Program-made: the position numbers and the translations under genes
Shown: positions 11,806 through 22,417 of the stretch, in pieces
Numbering within the stretch: position 1 is the stretch's first letter
Layout of the letters: every line of letters starts with the position of its first letter
Origin: Ambrosia x helenae
Lineage: Eukaryota; Streptophyta; Magnoliopsida; Asterales; Asteraceae
Direction of reading: 5' to 3'
DNA: 64,000 bases
NCBI GenBank assembly: GCA_030844895.1
Contig: JAUTDX010007456.1
Span: 25,940 to 89,939, forward strand
The notes under the pieces: generated by a model
Database searches by the model: none
Told to the model about the DNA's origin: nothing
The model's input: the letters and a program-made list of their open reading frames with translations, nothing else

Positions 11806-12630
11806 CATGTCAATGGACGTTGATAACAAAATTCATAGTTTTGTTTGTGACAGTGGCGAAGCTTGACCCAAAGGTTCGGGGGGTCGGAAGTCACTAGTTT
11901 CGGGGGTCGAAAACTAGTTTCGGGGGGTCGAAAACTAGTTTCGGGGGGTCGAAAACCAGTTTCGGGAGGTCGAAACCCTATATTTTCAAAATTTTCTATA
12001 CGAATACTATATAATCGGAACTTCTGCGCGAAAATCCGGGGGGGGGGGGGGTCGGCCGCCCTCCCCGCCCCTACAATGCTGCGCCACTGGTTTGTGATCT
12101 GAACCCATCGAAAGATATCTGGTATCTGAAGGCCCGAATCATACGAAGGTGGAAACAAAATTTTAAGATGGAAATGATATTGATTAATGAGCAGGTAATG
12201 TATGTTTTCTCTAAAGTTACTTTTAATGATGTAAATATTCTTCGTGCTATATTTTTCGTTTACTTTATGTTATGAGAGTTGTTGCGGTTGATCTTGATAT
12301 TTTCTTTATGTTTATTTTAAGGGTGATAAGATTCAGGCCCGCATAAAGAGTCCTTTAATGCACGTTTTTGACGATCAAATTCAAAAGGATGATGTGGTTA
12401 TTCTATCCAAGTTTGGGGTCGGTGAAAACAAGCACCCATACAAAGTTGTAGCATATGATTATAAGATAAACTTTTATCGTTATACCACTGTTAGCCGTGT
12501 TGTTGGTTGGCATGGTGTTGAATATGGATTTAATTTCATGCCTTGTAAAGATATTATCAAAGGCGAAGCAAAGAAACTTTTGACTATTGGTTTGTCTATT
12601 ACTTTACCTTTAATATGTAGTTTATTTTGA
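11806..12630 (+). pseudogene. Replication protein A 70-kDa (RPA1/DUF223)-like gene fragment
   Basis: Exon 1 starts with MSMDVDNKIHSFVCD at 11806, is interrupted by a 238-bp MITE, and resumes at 12098 with LNPSKDIWYLKARIIRRW, ending near 12192 at a GT. Exon 2 begins after TTTTAAG near 12322 (GDKIQARIKSPLM) and runs through YRYTTVSRVVGWHGVEYGFNF. The pattern (WxLKARIIRRW, an OB-fold, then QA.IKSPLM) is that of plant RPA70-like OB-fold proteins that bind single-stranded DNA. Only the N-terminal OB portion is present; the later OB-folds and zinc-finger region of a full RPA1 are missing. Removing the MITE and one GTTTGTGA copy restores the frame at Cys-Asp-Leu. Likely a captured, inactive gene fragment. 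Confidence 0.7.
11852..12089. mobile_element. hAT-type MITE (CAGTGGCG family), copy 2, in RPA-like exon
   Basis: The termini CAGTGGCG and CGCCACTG are flanked by the exact duplication GTTTGTGA (11844-11851 and 12090-12097). The body has four tandem tttcggggggtcgaaaac-type units and an 11-12 base G run near 12040, and is the reverse complement-type relative of the copy at 10512. Confidence 0.93.
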
Positions 12631-12651
12631 TTTTGGGTTCCATATTTTTAA

Positions 12652-12790
12652 GGGAAAATGGATTTAATTACTCCCAACTATCGCCTATTAGCGGATAATA
12701 CTCCAAACTATCACTTTGGCCATTATCACTCCAAACTTTCAACTTGTTGGATTTTATCACTCCCAAACTAACGCTCGTTAGTTTTCGTGT
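12652..12790. mobile_element. Left arm of a MULE-type MITE (truncated)
   Basis: The sequence GGGAAAATGGATTTAATTAC followed by alternating tcccaactat/ccaaactatc words matches the style of the long-arm MITEs at 786 and 14220. No matching inverted right arm was found in the window, so this is a single arm. Confidence 0.5.
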
Positions 12791-14206
12791 CCAAAATGTA
12801 AAAACCAAAACTTTGGGCCATTTGGTGTGGAGCTTTGGACGTGTTTGGACGAGCTCCAAAAGAAACTAAAAAGGTGAATTTTGATAGGCAAGGAAAGACC
12901 ATTTCCAAAAGCAACCGAATTTGTACCAGTGTATGGAGAAAAAAAAATGAAGTTTACTGCGTCATCTGTCATGTGGAGATCAGCTCCACTATCGGCTTTC
13001 CAATCAGGGCCGTCATCCGAGACATGACATTTAGAGTGAAATGCGCGAGCAAGTCCTTCATCACTAGAAATCGATGTCACAAAGGAAGAAAGATTGGGAA
13101 ATTTGTTAGCATGGTGCCCATTAGTCACGACATAACTGACAATGTGGTGGTCTACGTGACCATTTGGAAGAAGTTTGCTGTGACTGCCCACCAGAATGCG
13201 AACCGGAACCAGATCTGGGACAGTTTGATGAGGAGGGCGAGTTGCAAGTATGGTTATGATGGGCTGTGAAAGCAACCGGAGCAGGATTGGGTGGGTGAAG
13301 GGATTGGAAAAACTGTTCTTGGCTCTCGGCTTTTGTGAGTAAGTCATGGAAGGGTAACGGGTCACGAGTAGTACGATGGCTGATAACTGATCACAAATCG
13401 CCTAAAACATGCGACCAAAATCAGCCACGGTGGAGGAACCTTTTGTCAATTGACGCAGGTTATCACCGAGAAGGTGCATCCGTTCAAGGGAGGTATTGTT
13501 GTATGTCACTTCAATGGCAGCCCAGATCTGTCGAGGGGTGTTGAGGCCAAGTATTTCGGCAACAGCCTCCTCGGTTAGCGGAAGTTTAGGATGAGGATAG
13601 CTTATTGATCCAGAATAAACCAAGGAGAGTAAGCGGATTGGGTTGTTCTTTGTCATCAAGAAGAATGGTTTTGGGAGGCTGAGGAAGAGAACCATCGACA
13701 TGGCCGATTAGTTCTTGATTAGCAAGAAGAGGAAGAATTTGATTGTGCCAATAGAGGTAGTTGAAGGAGGAGAGTTTTATGGTTAGCATGTGTTGAATGG
13801 TAGCCATAGGAAGCTTTGTTTCGGTGGTGGTGGAAGAAGAGGAAGCGGGTGTAGTGGGTGACATAGGGCACGAACAGAAGAAGAAGATCAACAGGAAAAA
13901 CGAGAGGATCGGTAACTAAATGAATACAATTAACTACATAATAATGACAATCAATGTTGGAGATATTGAAGGGAAAGAATGAGCTATAGATATTATCTTT
14001 TAGGAATGCATAGGTAGCACATCGCCAGTTCAAACATGCCAATGTAAGAAGTTTGTTAGGATACTTGGTTTTTGCCCAGCTCATTTTGGATGATATCTAT
14101 AGTTACCCTATTGTCAAGTTGCATGTTATTTTAGTAATGCACAGGTAGCATTTGGTATGTAAATGTAAATAGACCATCCGTTCAAAGCCACTAGTTTCTT
14201 TTAATT
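12790..14206 (-). pseudogene. Ty1/copia gag-protease remnant, copy 1
   Basis: On the minus strand, about 13890 to 13370 encodes a copia gag (UBN2-type): LSSFNYLYWHNQILPLL, then LTEEAVAEILGL, PRQIWAAIEVTYNNTS and NLRQLTKGSSTVADF. Further on, about 12960-13000 encodes KADSGADLHMTDD, the DSG active-site block of the copia aspartic protease. Integrase, RT and RNase H are missing. An in-frame TAA (minus strand, 13604-13602) is shared with a second copy at 28040-28872, and a 1-bp loss near 13635 is private. The region 13376-14206 is the part shared with copy 2; it includes about 300 bp upstream of the gag start. Confidence 0.82.
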
Positions 14207-14219
14207 CTAAATAATAAAA

Positions 14220-14622
14220 GGAGTAATGGAAATAAATAATCCTAACTAGTGACTATTGGCTAATAACAGTCCCAACTATGAAAATAACCACTAGCGGTCC
14301 CAACTTTTGACATATTGGCCACCAATGGTCTCAGTTAGTCTGATCACTAACTCCGTTAGTGTGATGCTGACGTGGCATGCCACGTAGGATGCCACATAGG
14401 ATCATTTTTGCCAAGTAGGATCATTTTGCCACTTAGAATGCCACATATGATCAATTTGCCACCTAAGCATGTCAAGTCATCATCACACTAACAGAGTTAG
14501 CCTCAATTAGTTTGGGACCATTGGTGGCCAAGATGTCGAAAGTTGAGACCGCTAGTGGTTATTTTCGTAGTTGTGACTGTTATTGGCTAATAGTCACCAG
14601 TTAGGATTATTTATTTCCATTA
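14220..14622. mobile_element. Long-arm foldback MITE, split at its end by a Harbinger insertion
   Basis: The left arm (about 14220-14335: ggagtaatggaaataaat, cccaactatgaaaataacc, ttggccaccaatgg) is the inverted match of the right arm (about 14490-14622). The last bases of the right arm, CTCC, are found at 16708-16711 after the Harbinger element, whose TTA duplication lies inside the arm. The centre (14360-14470) repeats gccac/gatcatttt words. No clear 9-bp target duplication was found, so the superfamily (Mutator-like by appearance) is inferred. Confidence 0.75.
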
Positions 14623-15063
14623 GGGCATGTGTAGTGAAGGGGCGGTCTGGGGATTAAAATATTATAAAATAATAGAAAGGGCGTTATGAAGCGTTATAGG
14701 AAAAGAGGGTGTAGTGAGAAGGAGCGTTATGGGGCTTTATAAATGATTAGGTAATCACTGGTTAATTATTTTTTTCTTATTTAAATAATAATATTAATAA
14801 TAGTAAAAATAATAAAAATTTTAACTGAAAATTTATTAAATTATAAAATAATAATAAAAAAATATTTAATATTAAAAATAATATTTATTAAAATAAAAAA
14901 TAATAATAAAAAAATAATATTCAAACATTTGAATTTCACATGGTTTCCCCCCATTTCAAACGTTTGAATTTCAATTTTTCCCCCCAAACCTTTGAATTTC
15001 TAACCCTATAAATAAAAGACCAAAACTCATTCTCAGTCACAACTTCTCCTCCTCCTCAAACCA

Positions 15064-15768
15064 ATGAAAGATATGGGTGGCGGTTATGCTTACGAAGCTG
15101 CCAGACCTTCTGATCTCCGGCAGTACTCTCGCCGGGGCCGGCCCCGGCGACTATCATTTTCATCTCCTCCACCTACACAACCAACTTTTTCATCTCCTCC
15201 TCCTCCTACACAATCAACCTTTTCATCTCCTCCTCCTCCTGCACAACCAACCTTTTCGTCTCCTCCTTCTGCACAACCAACCTTTTCATCTCCTCCTCAA
15301 CCTTGGTTCTATCCTCATCCTCCTGCTACTCAACCAATCTTCTCTCATCCTCCTCCTCCTCTTGCTACTCAACCAGATGATGATTTCACTGATGAGGAGT
15401 TGGTCTGGGCTTTGGATTATACCATGGCTCTGAGGGAAATGGACCGTCTAAGGTTGTCGGCACCCACCCCTTACCAGGGTACACCCACTCCCCACCACCA
15501 GGGTACACCCACTCCCCACCACCGGGGTACACCCACTCCCCACCACCAGGGTAACCCCACCCCAAACCCTCCTCCTCGGGAGCCATACGAGGAGGAGTAC
15601 GAAGCACTTAGAGATGTTATAGAAGAAGAACGCTTCTGCTGCTACTCGGGAGAAACTGCTGATTATAGCCGCATCCCCTCGGATGCAAGGTCCGACTGTC
15701 GCGATAGCGACCGGGATGTGTCACCTCCAGCGTATATGCTGGAGGACTGGGACAATTACTCCCCATAG
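15064..15768 (+). CDS. Proline-rich 234-residue ORF inside the Harbinger element
   Basis: Function not recognised. The ORF starts with MKDMGGGYAYEAARP (an alternative Met lies at residue 4) and ends at TAG 15766-15768. Residues about 35-85 are repeats of FSSPPPPTQPT type. An acidic segment DDDFTDEELVWALDYTMALREMDR (about 105-130) follows, then four TPTPHHQG-type repeats (about 138-160), then an acidic C-terminus (EEEYEALRDVIEEERF, SPPAYMLEDWDNYSP). No signal peptide or membrane segment is evident. It lies in the opposite orientation to the Myb/SANT ORF1 remnant, within the element's inverted repeats. The frame is open despite decay of the neighbouring ORF1, so it may be a captured host fragment or an element accessory protein. 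The repeats alone could keep the frame open by chance. Confidence 0.5.
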   Translation: MKDMGGGYAYEAARPSDLRQYSRRGRPRRLSFSSPPPTQPTFSSPPPPTQSTFSSPPPPAQPTFSSPPSAQPTFSSPPQPWFYPHPPATQPIFSHPPPPLATQPDDDFTDEELVWALDYTMALREMDRLRLSAPTPYQGTPTPHHQGTPTPHHRGTPTPHHQGNPTPNPPPREPYEEEYEALRDVIEEERFCCYSGETADYSRIPSDARSDCRDSDRDVSPPAYMLEDWDNYSP

Positions 15769-16149
15769 TGGGGGGTTTAGGTTTTAATAAGTAATTTAGG
15801 ATTATATTATGTGTTTATGTAACGTTTTAATAAGTAGTTTAGGATTAGGTACTGTGTTTGTAATAAGTAATTTATGATTGTATTTTTATGTGTTTACGTA
15901 TTAATGTGTTTATGTAATGGTTTAAATTTAAATTTTATGTAATCTGTTTACATAAACTAACATTAAACACAAAAACAAATAAAACATTAAAACTAATAAT
16001 TAACCATAAAACATTAAAGCATAACATTAAACATTACAAATTAAACACTAAACATTAAAGCATAACATTAAACATTACACATTATTAAAACACTAAAACA
16101 TTAAACAAAATAAAAACGCATCATAGACCACGACAAAAGATTGGTGATG

Positions 16150-16448
16150 TGGAAGTCGCTTTCATAGACTGTGTGCCATCTCCTACAGTTATTTTATATG
16201 GCAGACCACTTACTGGAGATCTGATCAACGTTACGGTTGTTCGTTTCGCTAATTCGGTTGTACTCCCCCAATACATTGTGCCAAAAATCCTCCCTATTGT
16301 TTGGCGGGTTCTTCTTAGTGTTGATCCACGCCATCACCAAATGGAGTTGATCCTGATTAGTCCACCCTGCCATGCTTTTGGTTTGTGTTTGGATTTGTAT
16401 TTGGGTTTGTGTTTGTTTAAGTGTATGTGTTTGTAAATGTGTTTGTGT

Positions 16449-16488
<40 letters not shown>

Positions 16489-16556
16489 AGAGTTTGTAAA
16501 AAAAATATTAAAAAAAAATCCTTGCCTCCCCCCAACCGTTCCATCCCAACGGTCAT
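16150..16556 (-). pseudogene. Harbinger ORF1 Myb/SANT-like (trihelix) remnant
   Basis: The minus strand encodes SMAGWTNQDQLHLVMAWINT, then FWHNVLGEYNRISE and RNVDQISSKWSAI, the pattern of the Myb/SANT-like DNA-binding protein (ORF1) of plant PIF/Harbinger elements: tryptophans spaced for three helices and the NDQISSKW motif. A TAA directly follows WSAI (minus strand near 16194); the frame beyond it still reads NNCRRWHTVYES, the expected continuation. The N-terminal side is low complexity from a TG/TA microsatellite (QTHTLKQTQT). In active elements ORF1 partners the nuclease at the inverted repeats. Here it is dead. Confidence 0.72.
16449..16488. repeat. Compound (TG)n(TA)n microsatellite
   Basis: About eleven TG units run into nine TA units, just upstream (minus strand) of the ORF1 remnant. 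Confidence 0.95.
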
Positions 16557-16752
16557 ATTTCAAAATCCAAGGCCTTTTCCTTTTCAAAACGTCCGTTGTA
16601 TGCATAACCCCCCACCCAAAACGCCCCCATAGCGTCCGGGGAGCGGTGTTCCCCGGTGCTATAGGTGCAAAACGCCCCCCATAACGCTTCCACTACACAT
16701 AGAGTTACTCCTAACCAAACTAGAACTAATAAGATTTTATTGCCCCCATTTT

Positions 16753-16870
16753 TAGATGGGCTTTGTTATATTTATGTGGGCTTATGTATGGTTATGTGGG
16801 TTTGTATATAAATAGGTATTTTTGTTTGACTGTATTAAAATACTTTAAAACGTTTTTTTATTATATTTAA
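16753..16870. repeat. Segmental duplication, copy A, left part
   Basis: From tagatgggctttg through gttttttattatatttaac this matches 29282-29385, apart from a short insertion near 16780-16800. The match is interrupted after aacttta by the LINE insertion, and resumes at 22425. Confidence 0.8.
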
Positions 16871-16962
16871 CTTTATATTAAATTATATCACGCACAATGT
16901 CAAGAAAATATTAGATCTAAAACACAAGCTTCAACTTAATTAACACCGAAGGCTCTCTCGGT

Positions 16963-18700
16963 ATGACATCCCGGAAGCCTAAAATTCCGGTGGAAGTTCT
17001 AAACAGAATCACCAAGGTTTTTATCAGCAATTTACCAGAAAAGTGTAGTGGGAGTGAATTATCAGAGTTCGTTCGTCCGTACGGGGTTATTTATGATTTG
17101 TATATCGCTCGAAAGAGGGATAAACATGGAAATCGCTTTGGTTTTGTCTCGTTCCTTGATGTCAAAGAATCGAAGGATTTGATTAGAAGCATTTGCAACA
17201 CTCGTATTGGCGATTGTTGGCTTAGGGCTAACATCGCTAGGTTTACGTGGGAGGAAGGAGAAATTAGACCGGATCGGGAGAAAGGCAAACAGCCCTCTAC
17301 CGGTTCTTTGGGGGCTGGCAGTGATCAAAGGCAGATTCCGGCAAAAGACTCATTCTATAATGGGTCTCGGTCTTTCTCGGATACACTCACTGGAAGAGTA
17401 GGGTGTAAAACGGTGGTTGTCGACAATCTTGTTAGTAACTTCAGTGATCTGCATGGGAGGGCAATTGTCGCTCGAATGATCGATCTAGATGCCCTAAAAA
17501 GCATCTACTTAATCATGCACGACATTTGTCCAGGCGTGTCGTTCAAGGTGCAATATCTTGGTGGTACGTCCGTCCTTTTATCTTTTGAAGATAGCACTAC
17601 GGCTAATGTTGTTTTAGACGCGGCTAGAGAGGTGGTGGGCCGGTTTTCCTCTCTGGATGTGTGGGAGGGACAAACATTTGGATATGAAAGGTTGGCTTGG
17701 GTTAAAATGGTTGGCCTCCCATTACATCTCCTCTCCAGTGAGATCATACAATCGGTTGGCAGTACATTTGGAAAGGTTGTTCATAAACCTGCAAGGTCTG
17801 ATCTTGATGACGATTTATCACACGATTACATTGGCATCCTGGTTGGTGATGGGAGACGAATTGACGAAGAAGTTAAGTTGTCTTGGAGGGATCGTAAATT
17901 CTCCATTTGGCTTTCGGAGGAACCAGGAGCATGGGTCCCAGAATTCTTCAAGTTGGCTTCGCCTATGCACGAAGATGGTGATGAAGAGAGGCCCGACGAT
18001 CAGGGAGTTAACCGGAGCAGGGAAGAATCCGGCCAAGACGTTCCGGTGGAGGAGTTACAGCCTACAAATTTGGAAACTCCCATAGGCATTCATGAGGGCA
18101 ATAATCATGACATTAATGGCTTTAATGTCGTTAATGTTGACAATGATTTGGCTACTAATGGCATTAATGGCGATTTTATTCCAGGAAACCTTTTTGATTT
18201 TGAACAAGGTATTGAAGTTGATAGCGATATTCCCGTAATGAGAAAACTATGGTAAATAAAAGAAAGAAAAAGTCTTTATTGGGCTCGGTTAACCGGGTCA
18301 ACCCGGCGTATTCTAGTAGTCTAGAAAAAACCAAGTGGGGAAAAAGCCCAAAGGTGACAATGATTTATTTGGGCTTGATCAGTTTCTGGGGCTGGACAAT
18401 AATGTTGGGCCTACTTTGGATTTTGAGCATGTAGAAGAGATGGACCCTAGTGAATTGAATAATGAGGACATGGGCCAACCGATTTTAAATGAGATTGATC
18501 TCAATTCTCAGCCCAGTCACTGTCGTGACAATGACTTAGCTAACGAGATTGTGATTGAGAATAGATCAGAGGAAGTTCATGCTACTATTACCTTGGGTCA
18601 GAAGTTGGGTGCCGATTTTAGTAAAGCTCAGGAGTTGGTGCTTGAGTCGATTTCTTCCGAAGGGGTACAAAGGGTGACAAATGAATTGCCTCTCGGTTAA
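16963..18700 (+). pseudogene. LINE ORF1 with RRM domain
   Basis: The 430-residue frame 16963-18255 opens with an RNA-recognition motif at residues about 17-90: KVFISNLPEKCSGSELSEF (RNP2) and KHGNRFGFVSF (RNP1). A middle domain of the plant LINE ORF1 type follows (GYERLAWVKMVGLPLHLLS, residues about 235-255). The frame breaks near 18255 and continues at about 18335-18700. RRM-type ORF1 proteins bind LINE RNA and form the RNP for retrotransposition. The end of ORF1 overlaps the ORF2 start at 18681, as usual for this family. One frameshift separates the two halves. Confidence 0.82.
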
Positions 18701-21700
18701 CATCCGGGGGGTGGGGGTTGGGGGTAAATCGAGTTGGATAAAGAAATTGAAGAATGATTTTGGGATTTCGTTCATCGGGATGCAAGAAACTATGGCGTCT
18801 AGTGTTAATCAGGCTATGGCGAACAGCTTTTGGGGTGGTACTGGTTGTGAGTTCGAGTCCGTTGATGCGGTTGGTTGTTCCGGAGGATTGATTAGTATAT
18901 GGGACCCCAAAGTGTTCGCTAGAGACGTTGTAACTAAAGATCGATTTTTTTGCACATTGCAGGTACTATTATGGCGGGTACTATTAGGCTGAATTTGATT
19001 AACGTTTACGCCCCACAATCGAACGTTGACAAAAGAAGCCACTGGCATAGAATTAACAGCCTCATTCGCTCAAATGAGGGGTGGTGGATCCTTTGTGGAG
19101 ATTTTAATGCGGTGAGGAGTCGTGACGAAAGAAAGTATTCGAAGTTTGACCCGGTATGCGCTCAAGATTTCAACGATTTCATCGACGAAAGTGGTTTACG
19201 TGAATACAACTTGAAGGGTTTTAAATACACTTTCATGTCGAATCGAAAGGGAGTTTGTACGTGGAGTCGGATTGACCGTTTTTTGGTGTGTGATGGTGTC
19301 TTTAATAGATGGCCGAATGTTTGTGTTCGCGCTCTTAACAGAGAGCATTCCGATCATTCGCCGTTGGTTTTCTCAGTTGTGGATAAAAATTTCGGTCCCA
19401 AGCCTTTTCGGATGTTCGACTCTTGGTTGGAACGCCCTGGATGAATTGAAGTGATTAATTCGGTTTGGGACGGTTGGGTGGATAATGGAGCTGCAGACCG
19501 CAACCTTCTTAACAAGTTGAAGAGGCTTAGGATTTCTTTGAAAGAGTGGTTCCACTCTTACAGTGCTGCTGAACTGGCAGAAGAGACGCGATTGCGGCAT
19601 GAAAAAGAAGATATAGAGCTCCAAATGGAGCTCACGGATCTGGCCGAAGAGGACCTGTGGATATGGACGGAATGTAAGAAAGCTATTGAAGAAATTGATC
19701 ATTATAAGGCGCGAGATTTGAGACAAAAATCTCGTGTCAAATGGGCCGCTTTGGGCGATGCAAACTCAAGTTTCTTCCACAACGTCATCAATGGGAGAAA
19801 GGCGCGAAATTCTATTCCGGGTATTGAAATCAATGGCGAGTGGATACTAAACCTACATTGATCAAGCGCGAGGTGCTAAGGTTTTTTCGAGGCCACTTTA
19901 AAGAAAAACATCCGTCTCGGCCGCCTCTTACGTGTTCAGGTTTGAAGACTCTTTCTGTTAATGATCGCATTGCCCTTGTTGATTACTTTTCTAAGCAGGA
20001 GATAAAGGATGCGGTTTTCGAGTGTGGTTCCAACAAAGCCCCGGGCCCGGACGGTTTCAATTTTCGCTTTGTAAAGCGATTTTGGAACCTTTTCGAGCAT
20101 GATTTTTATAATATTTTGAACGAGTTTCATGATATGGGGTTTATTGATCCTGGCTGCGGTTCGTCTTTCATAACTCTGATTCCAAAGGTGAAATCTCCAT
20201 TGGGTCTTAGAGATTATAGACCGATCACCCTTATTGGGATGGTTAGCAAAGTTATTTCTAAAATTCTTGCTAACCGGCTCAAGAAGGTGATTGGTTATCT
20301 TATTTCAGAAGATCAGTCGGCGTTTTTAGCGGATCGCTACATTCTTGATGGCCCGCTTATGGTTAACGAAGTTTTGGAATGGCTAAAGAAAAGTAAAAGA
20401 AAGGCGTTTATGTTAAAAATAGATTTCGAAAAGGCCTACGACAACGTCAATTGGAATTTTTTGATCTCTATTATGTCTCAAATGGGTTTTGATCCTCGTT
20501 GGTGTAATTGGGTCAAAGGTATTTGTTATTCTTCTAGAGCCGCGGTTTTGGTTAATGGCTCCCCGACCTTTGAATTTAATTGTGAAAAAGGTCTTCGCCA
20601 AGGGGACCCGTTGTCTCCATTTCTATTCTTAATTGTCATGGAAGCTCTTTCATGTTTATTGAAGAAAGCTAAAGATATTGGAGCATTCAAGGGCGTTAGT
20701 TTTTCTAATGATGATACGGTCTTAACTCATCTTTTCTATGCAGATGACGCCCTTATTTTAGGGGAATGGTCTAGGGAGAATGTTACTAACGTTGCTAGAA
20801 TTCTCCGTATTTTTTATATATGCTCGGGGCTTCGCATCAATTTGCACAAATCTAATTTTTTTGGTGTAGGCACGGGAGATTTGGAGGTTGAAAACATGAT
20901 TGACCTTTTGGGGTGCAAGAGAGGTGACATTCCTTTTAGCTATCTTGGCATTCAAGTGGGTGCTAAGATGTCTAGAATCCGAAGCTGGGACCCCGTCGTT
21001 GATATAGTGAAGAATCGCTTGGTTTCATGGAAGGCTAGGACTCTCTCGATTGGTGGGCGTTTAGTGCTCATTAAATCGGTCCTAGAGAGTTTACCCATTT
21101 ATTATTTGTCCTTGTACAAAGCTCCAAAGGCCGTTATTGATTGTTTGGAGTCTATCATGCGACACTTTTTATGGGCAGGTTCAAGCGAGGAGAAGAAAAT
21201 TCCATGGGTCGCATGGGATATTGTTTCCACTCCAAAAAATAAGGGCGGATTAGGTGTTTCCAAATTACAAGACGTAAACGATGCGCTCCTCTTAAAATGG
21301 ACGTGGAGATTTAAACAAGGGGGCAATACTTTGTGGAAAAAAATTATTTTGGGTTGTCATGGCACGAGGAGACCTTGGGCTTTGTTACCGTGCTCGCCTA
21401 CGGCAAGTGGATGCTGGAAAACAATTACAAAAGTTGGCGAAAAGAATAATAGTAATGGGGAGAAGCTTAATTCCTTCTTTGTGGGAGTTCTGGGCGATGG
21501 AAACTCCATCAATTTTTGGAACGACATTTGGCTCTCAGACGTTCCGCTTCGTATTCTTTTTCCAAACCTCTTCCGTCTTGAAAGAGATAAATGGGTCTTG
21601 GTCTCTCAAAGGATACATTGGATGAACAATGAAAAGTTATGCATTGGGGATGGCGTGCAATTCCCTCGTCTCATGAAGAAGTTACCGAATTATTTCAACT

Positions 21701-22315
21701 GCTAAACTATATCCACGAGTTATCATGGAATGGAGGGTGCGACTCTTGGAAGTGGAAGTATGAGACAAACGGAATCTTCACAGTTTCTTCCGCAAAAAAG
21801 ATGCTGTCAAACAATGGTTCGCATAACTCGGATTTGATTATTAACTGGAATTGTAAAATCATGGTTTGGAGGGCGGCTCGCAATCGGCTCCCTACCATTG
21901 CTGAGTTAATCAAACGCGGGTGATTATTCAAGACACGTGGTGCAGCTTTTGTCAAGGGGACACGGAAACATCCATTCATCTCTTCACAGGTTGCCTGTTC
22001 GCTCAGGAAGTGTGGTTCAGAATAGAAGCTTGGTGCCGTGTAAATCATAGCTTCGCGTTCGACGTCATTGATCTCCTCCACCGCCCGGATGATCCTGCTA
22101 TGAACCGTAATAATAGGTATGTATTTAGAGGCATTATCTATACTACCTTATGGGCGTTGTGGATAGAACGAAATGATCGGGTTTTCAACAACAAGCGGAG
22201 GAGGCCGATAGAGATCGTGGAGGAGGTGAAATCGAAGGCTTATTTTTGGATTCGTAACAGGTCTAGATGTATAGATATGGATTGGAATAAGTGGTGTATA
22301 TGTCCCCTAGACTGA
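18681..22315 (+). pseudogene. LINE ORF2: AP endonuclease + reverse transcriptase + zf-RVT
   Basis: Domains in order: apurinic endonuclease-like (MNCLSVNIRGVG, QET at 18786, CGDFNAV near 19100, REHSDHSPLVF near 19345), reverse transcriptase (KAPGPDGFNFRFVKRFW, DYRPITLIG, LKIDFEKAYDNVNW, LRQGDPLSPFLFL, FYADDALIL with the catalytic DD near 20743) and the zf-RVT C-terminus (CSFCQGDTETSIHLFTGC and WALWIERNDRVF). The reading frame changes at about 18950, 19850, 21690 and 21920, and there is a TGA at about 19442. Catalytic residues remain but no continuous protein is possible. ORF2 would nick the target and prime reverse transcription. Confidence 0.92.
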
Positions 22316-22417
22316 GGTCGTTCGGTTTTTGTATTTCTCGTAGGTCCTTGCTTTGAGGGCTCTTCGAGTCTTTTGTTTAATGAAATTCTCTTTTCAAAAA
22401 AAAAAAAAAAAAAAAAA

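Larger units (their letters stand above)
11376..12650 (+). mobile_element. Possible Helitron carrying an RPA-like gene
   Basis: The left edge, TCTATATTTACTATAATAGG, resembles a Helitron 5' end, and RPA70-like genes are a known cargo of plant Helitrons. No 3' hairpin with CTRR was found before a MULE-type fragment at 12652, so the right end is probably lost. An unrecognised 90-residue open frame (11402-11674) lies near the left end. Boundaries and class are inferred. Confidence 0.35.
14623..16704. mobile_element. Harbinger element with TTA target duplication
   Basis: The left end GGGCATGTGTAGTG and the right end CACTACACAT plus AGAG are inverted repeats typical of plant Harbinger/Tourist elements. 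TTA flanks both sides (14620-14622 and 16705-16707). Subterminal words such as gcgttat/ataacgc and ggggcg/cgcccc occur at both ends. It contains a proline-rich ORF on the plus strand and a degenerate Myb/SANT-like ORF1 on the minus strand, but no nuclease ORF, so it is non-autonomous. Confidence 0.82.
16871..22417 (+). mobile_element. Near full-length LINE (plant L1-type), inactive
   Basis: The element has a 5' leader, an RRM-bearing ORF1, an ORF2 with endonuclease, reverse transcriptase and zinc-finger C-terminus, and a poly-A tail of 22 A at 22396-22417. It sits in copy A of a duplicated segment, and copy B (about 29383) gives the empty site: aacttta precedes it and aacttt follows the tail, consistent with a short target duplication. 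Several frameshifts and at least one stop in ORF2 show it is dead. Confidence 0.9.

Noticed and set aside
12835..13269. Open frame of 144 codons on the plus strand
   Set aside because: It is antisense to the copia protease region, which explains the sequence better.
16372..16632. Open frame rich in Cys/Val on the plus strand
   Set aside because: It is produced by the TG/TA microsatellite and lies opposite the Myb/SANT ORF1 remnant.
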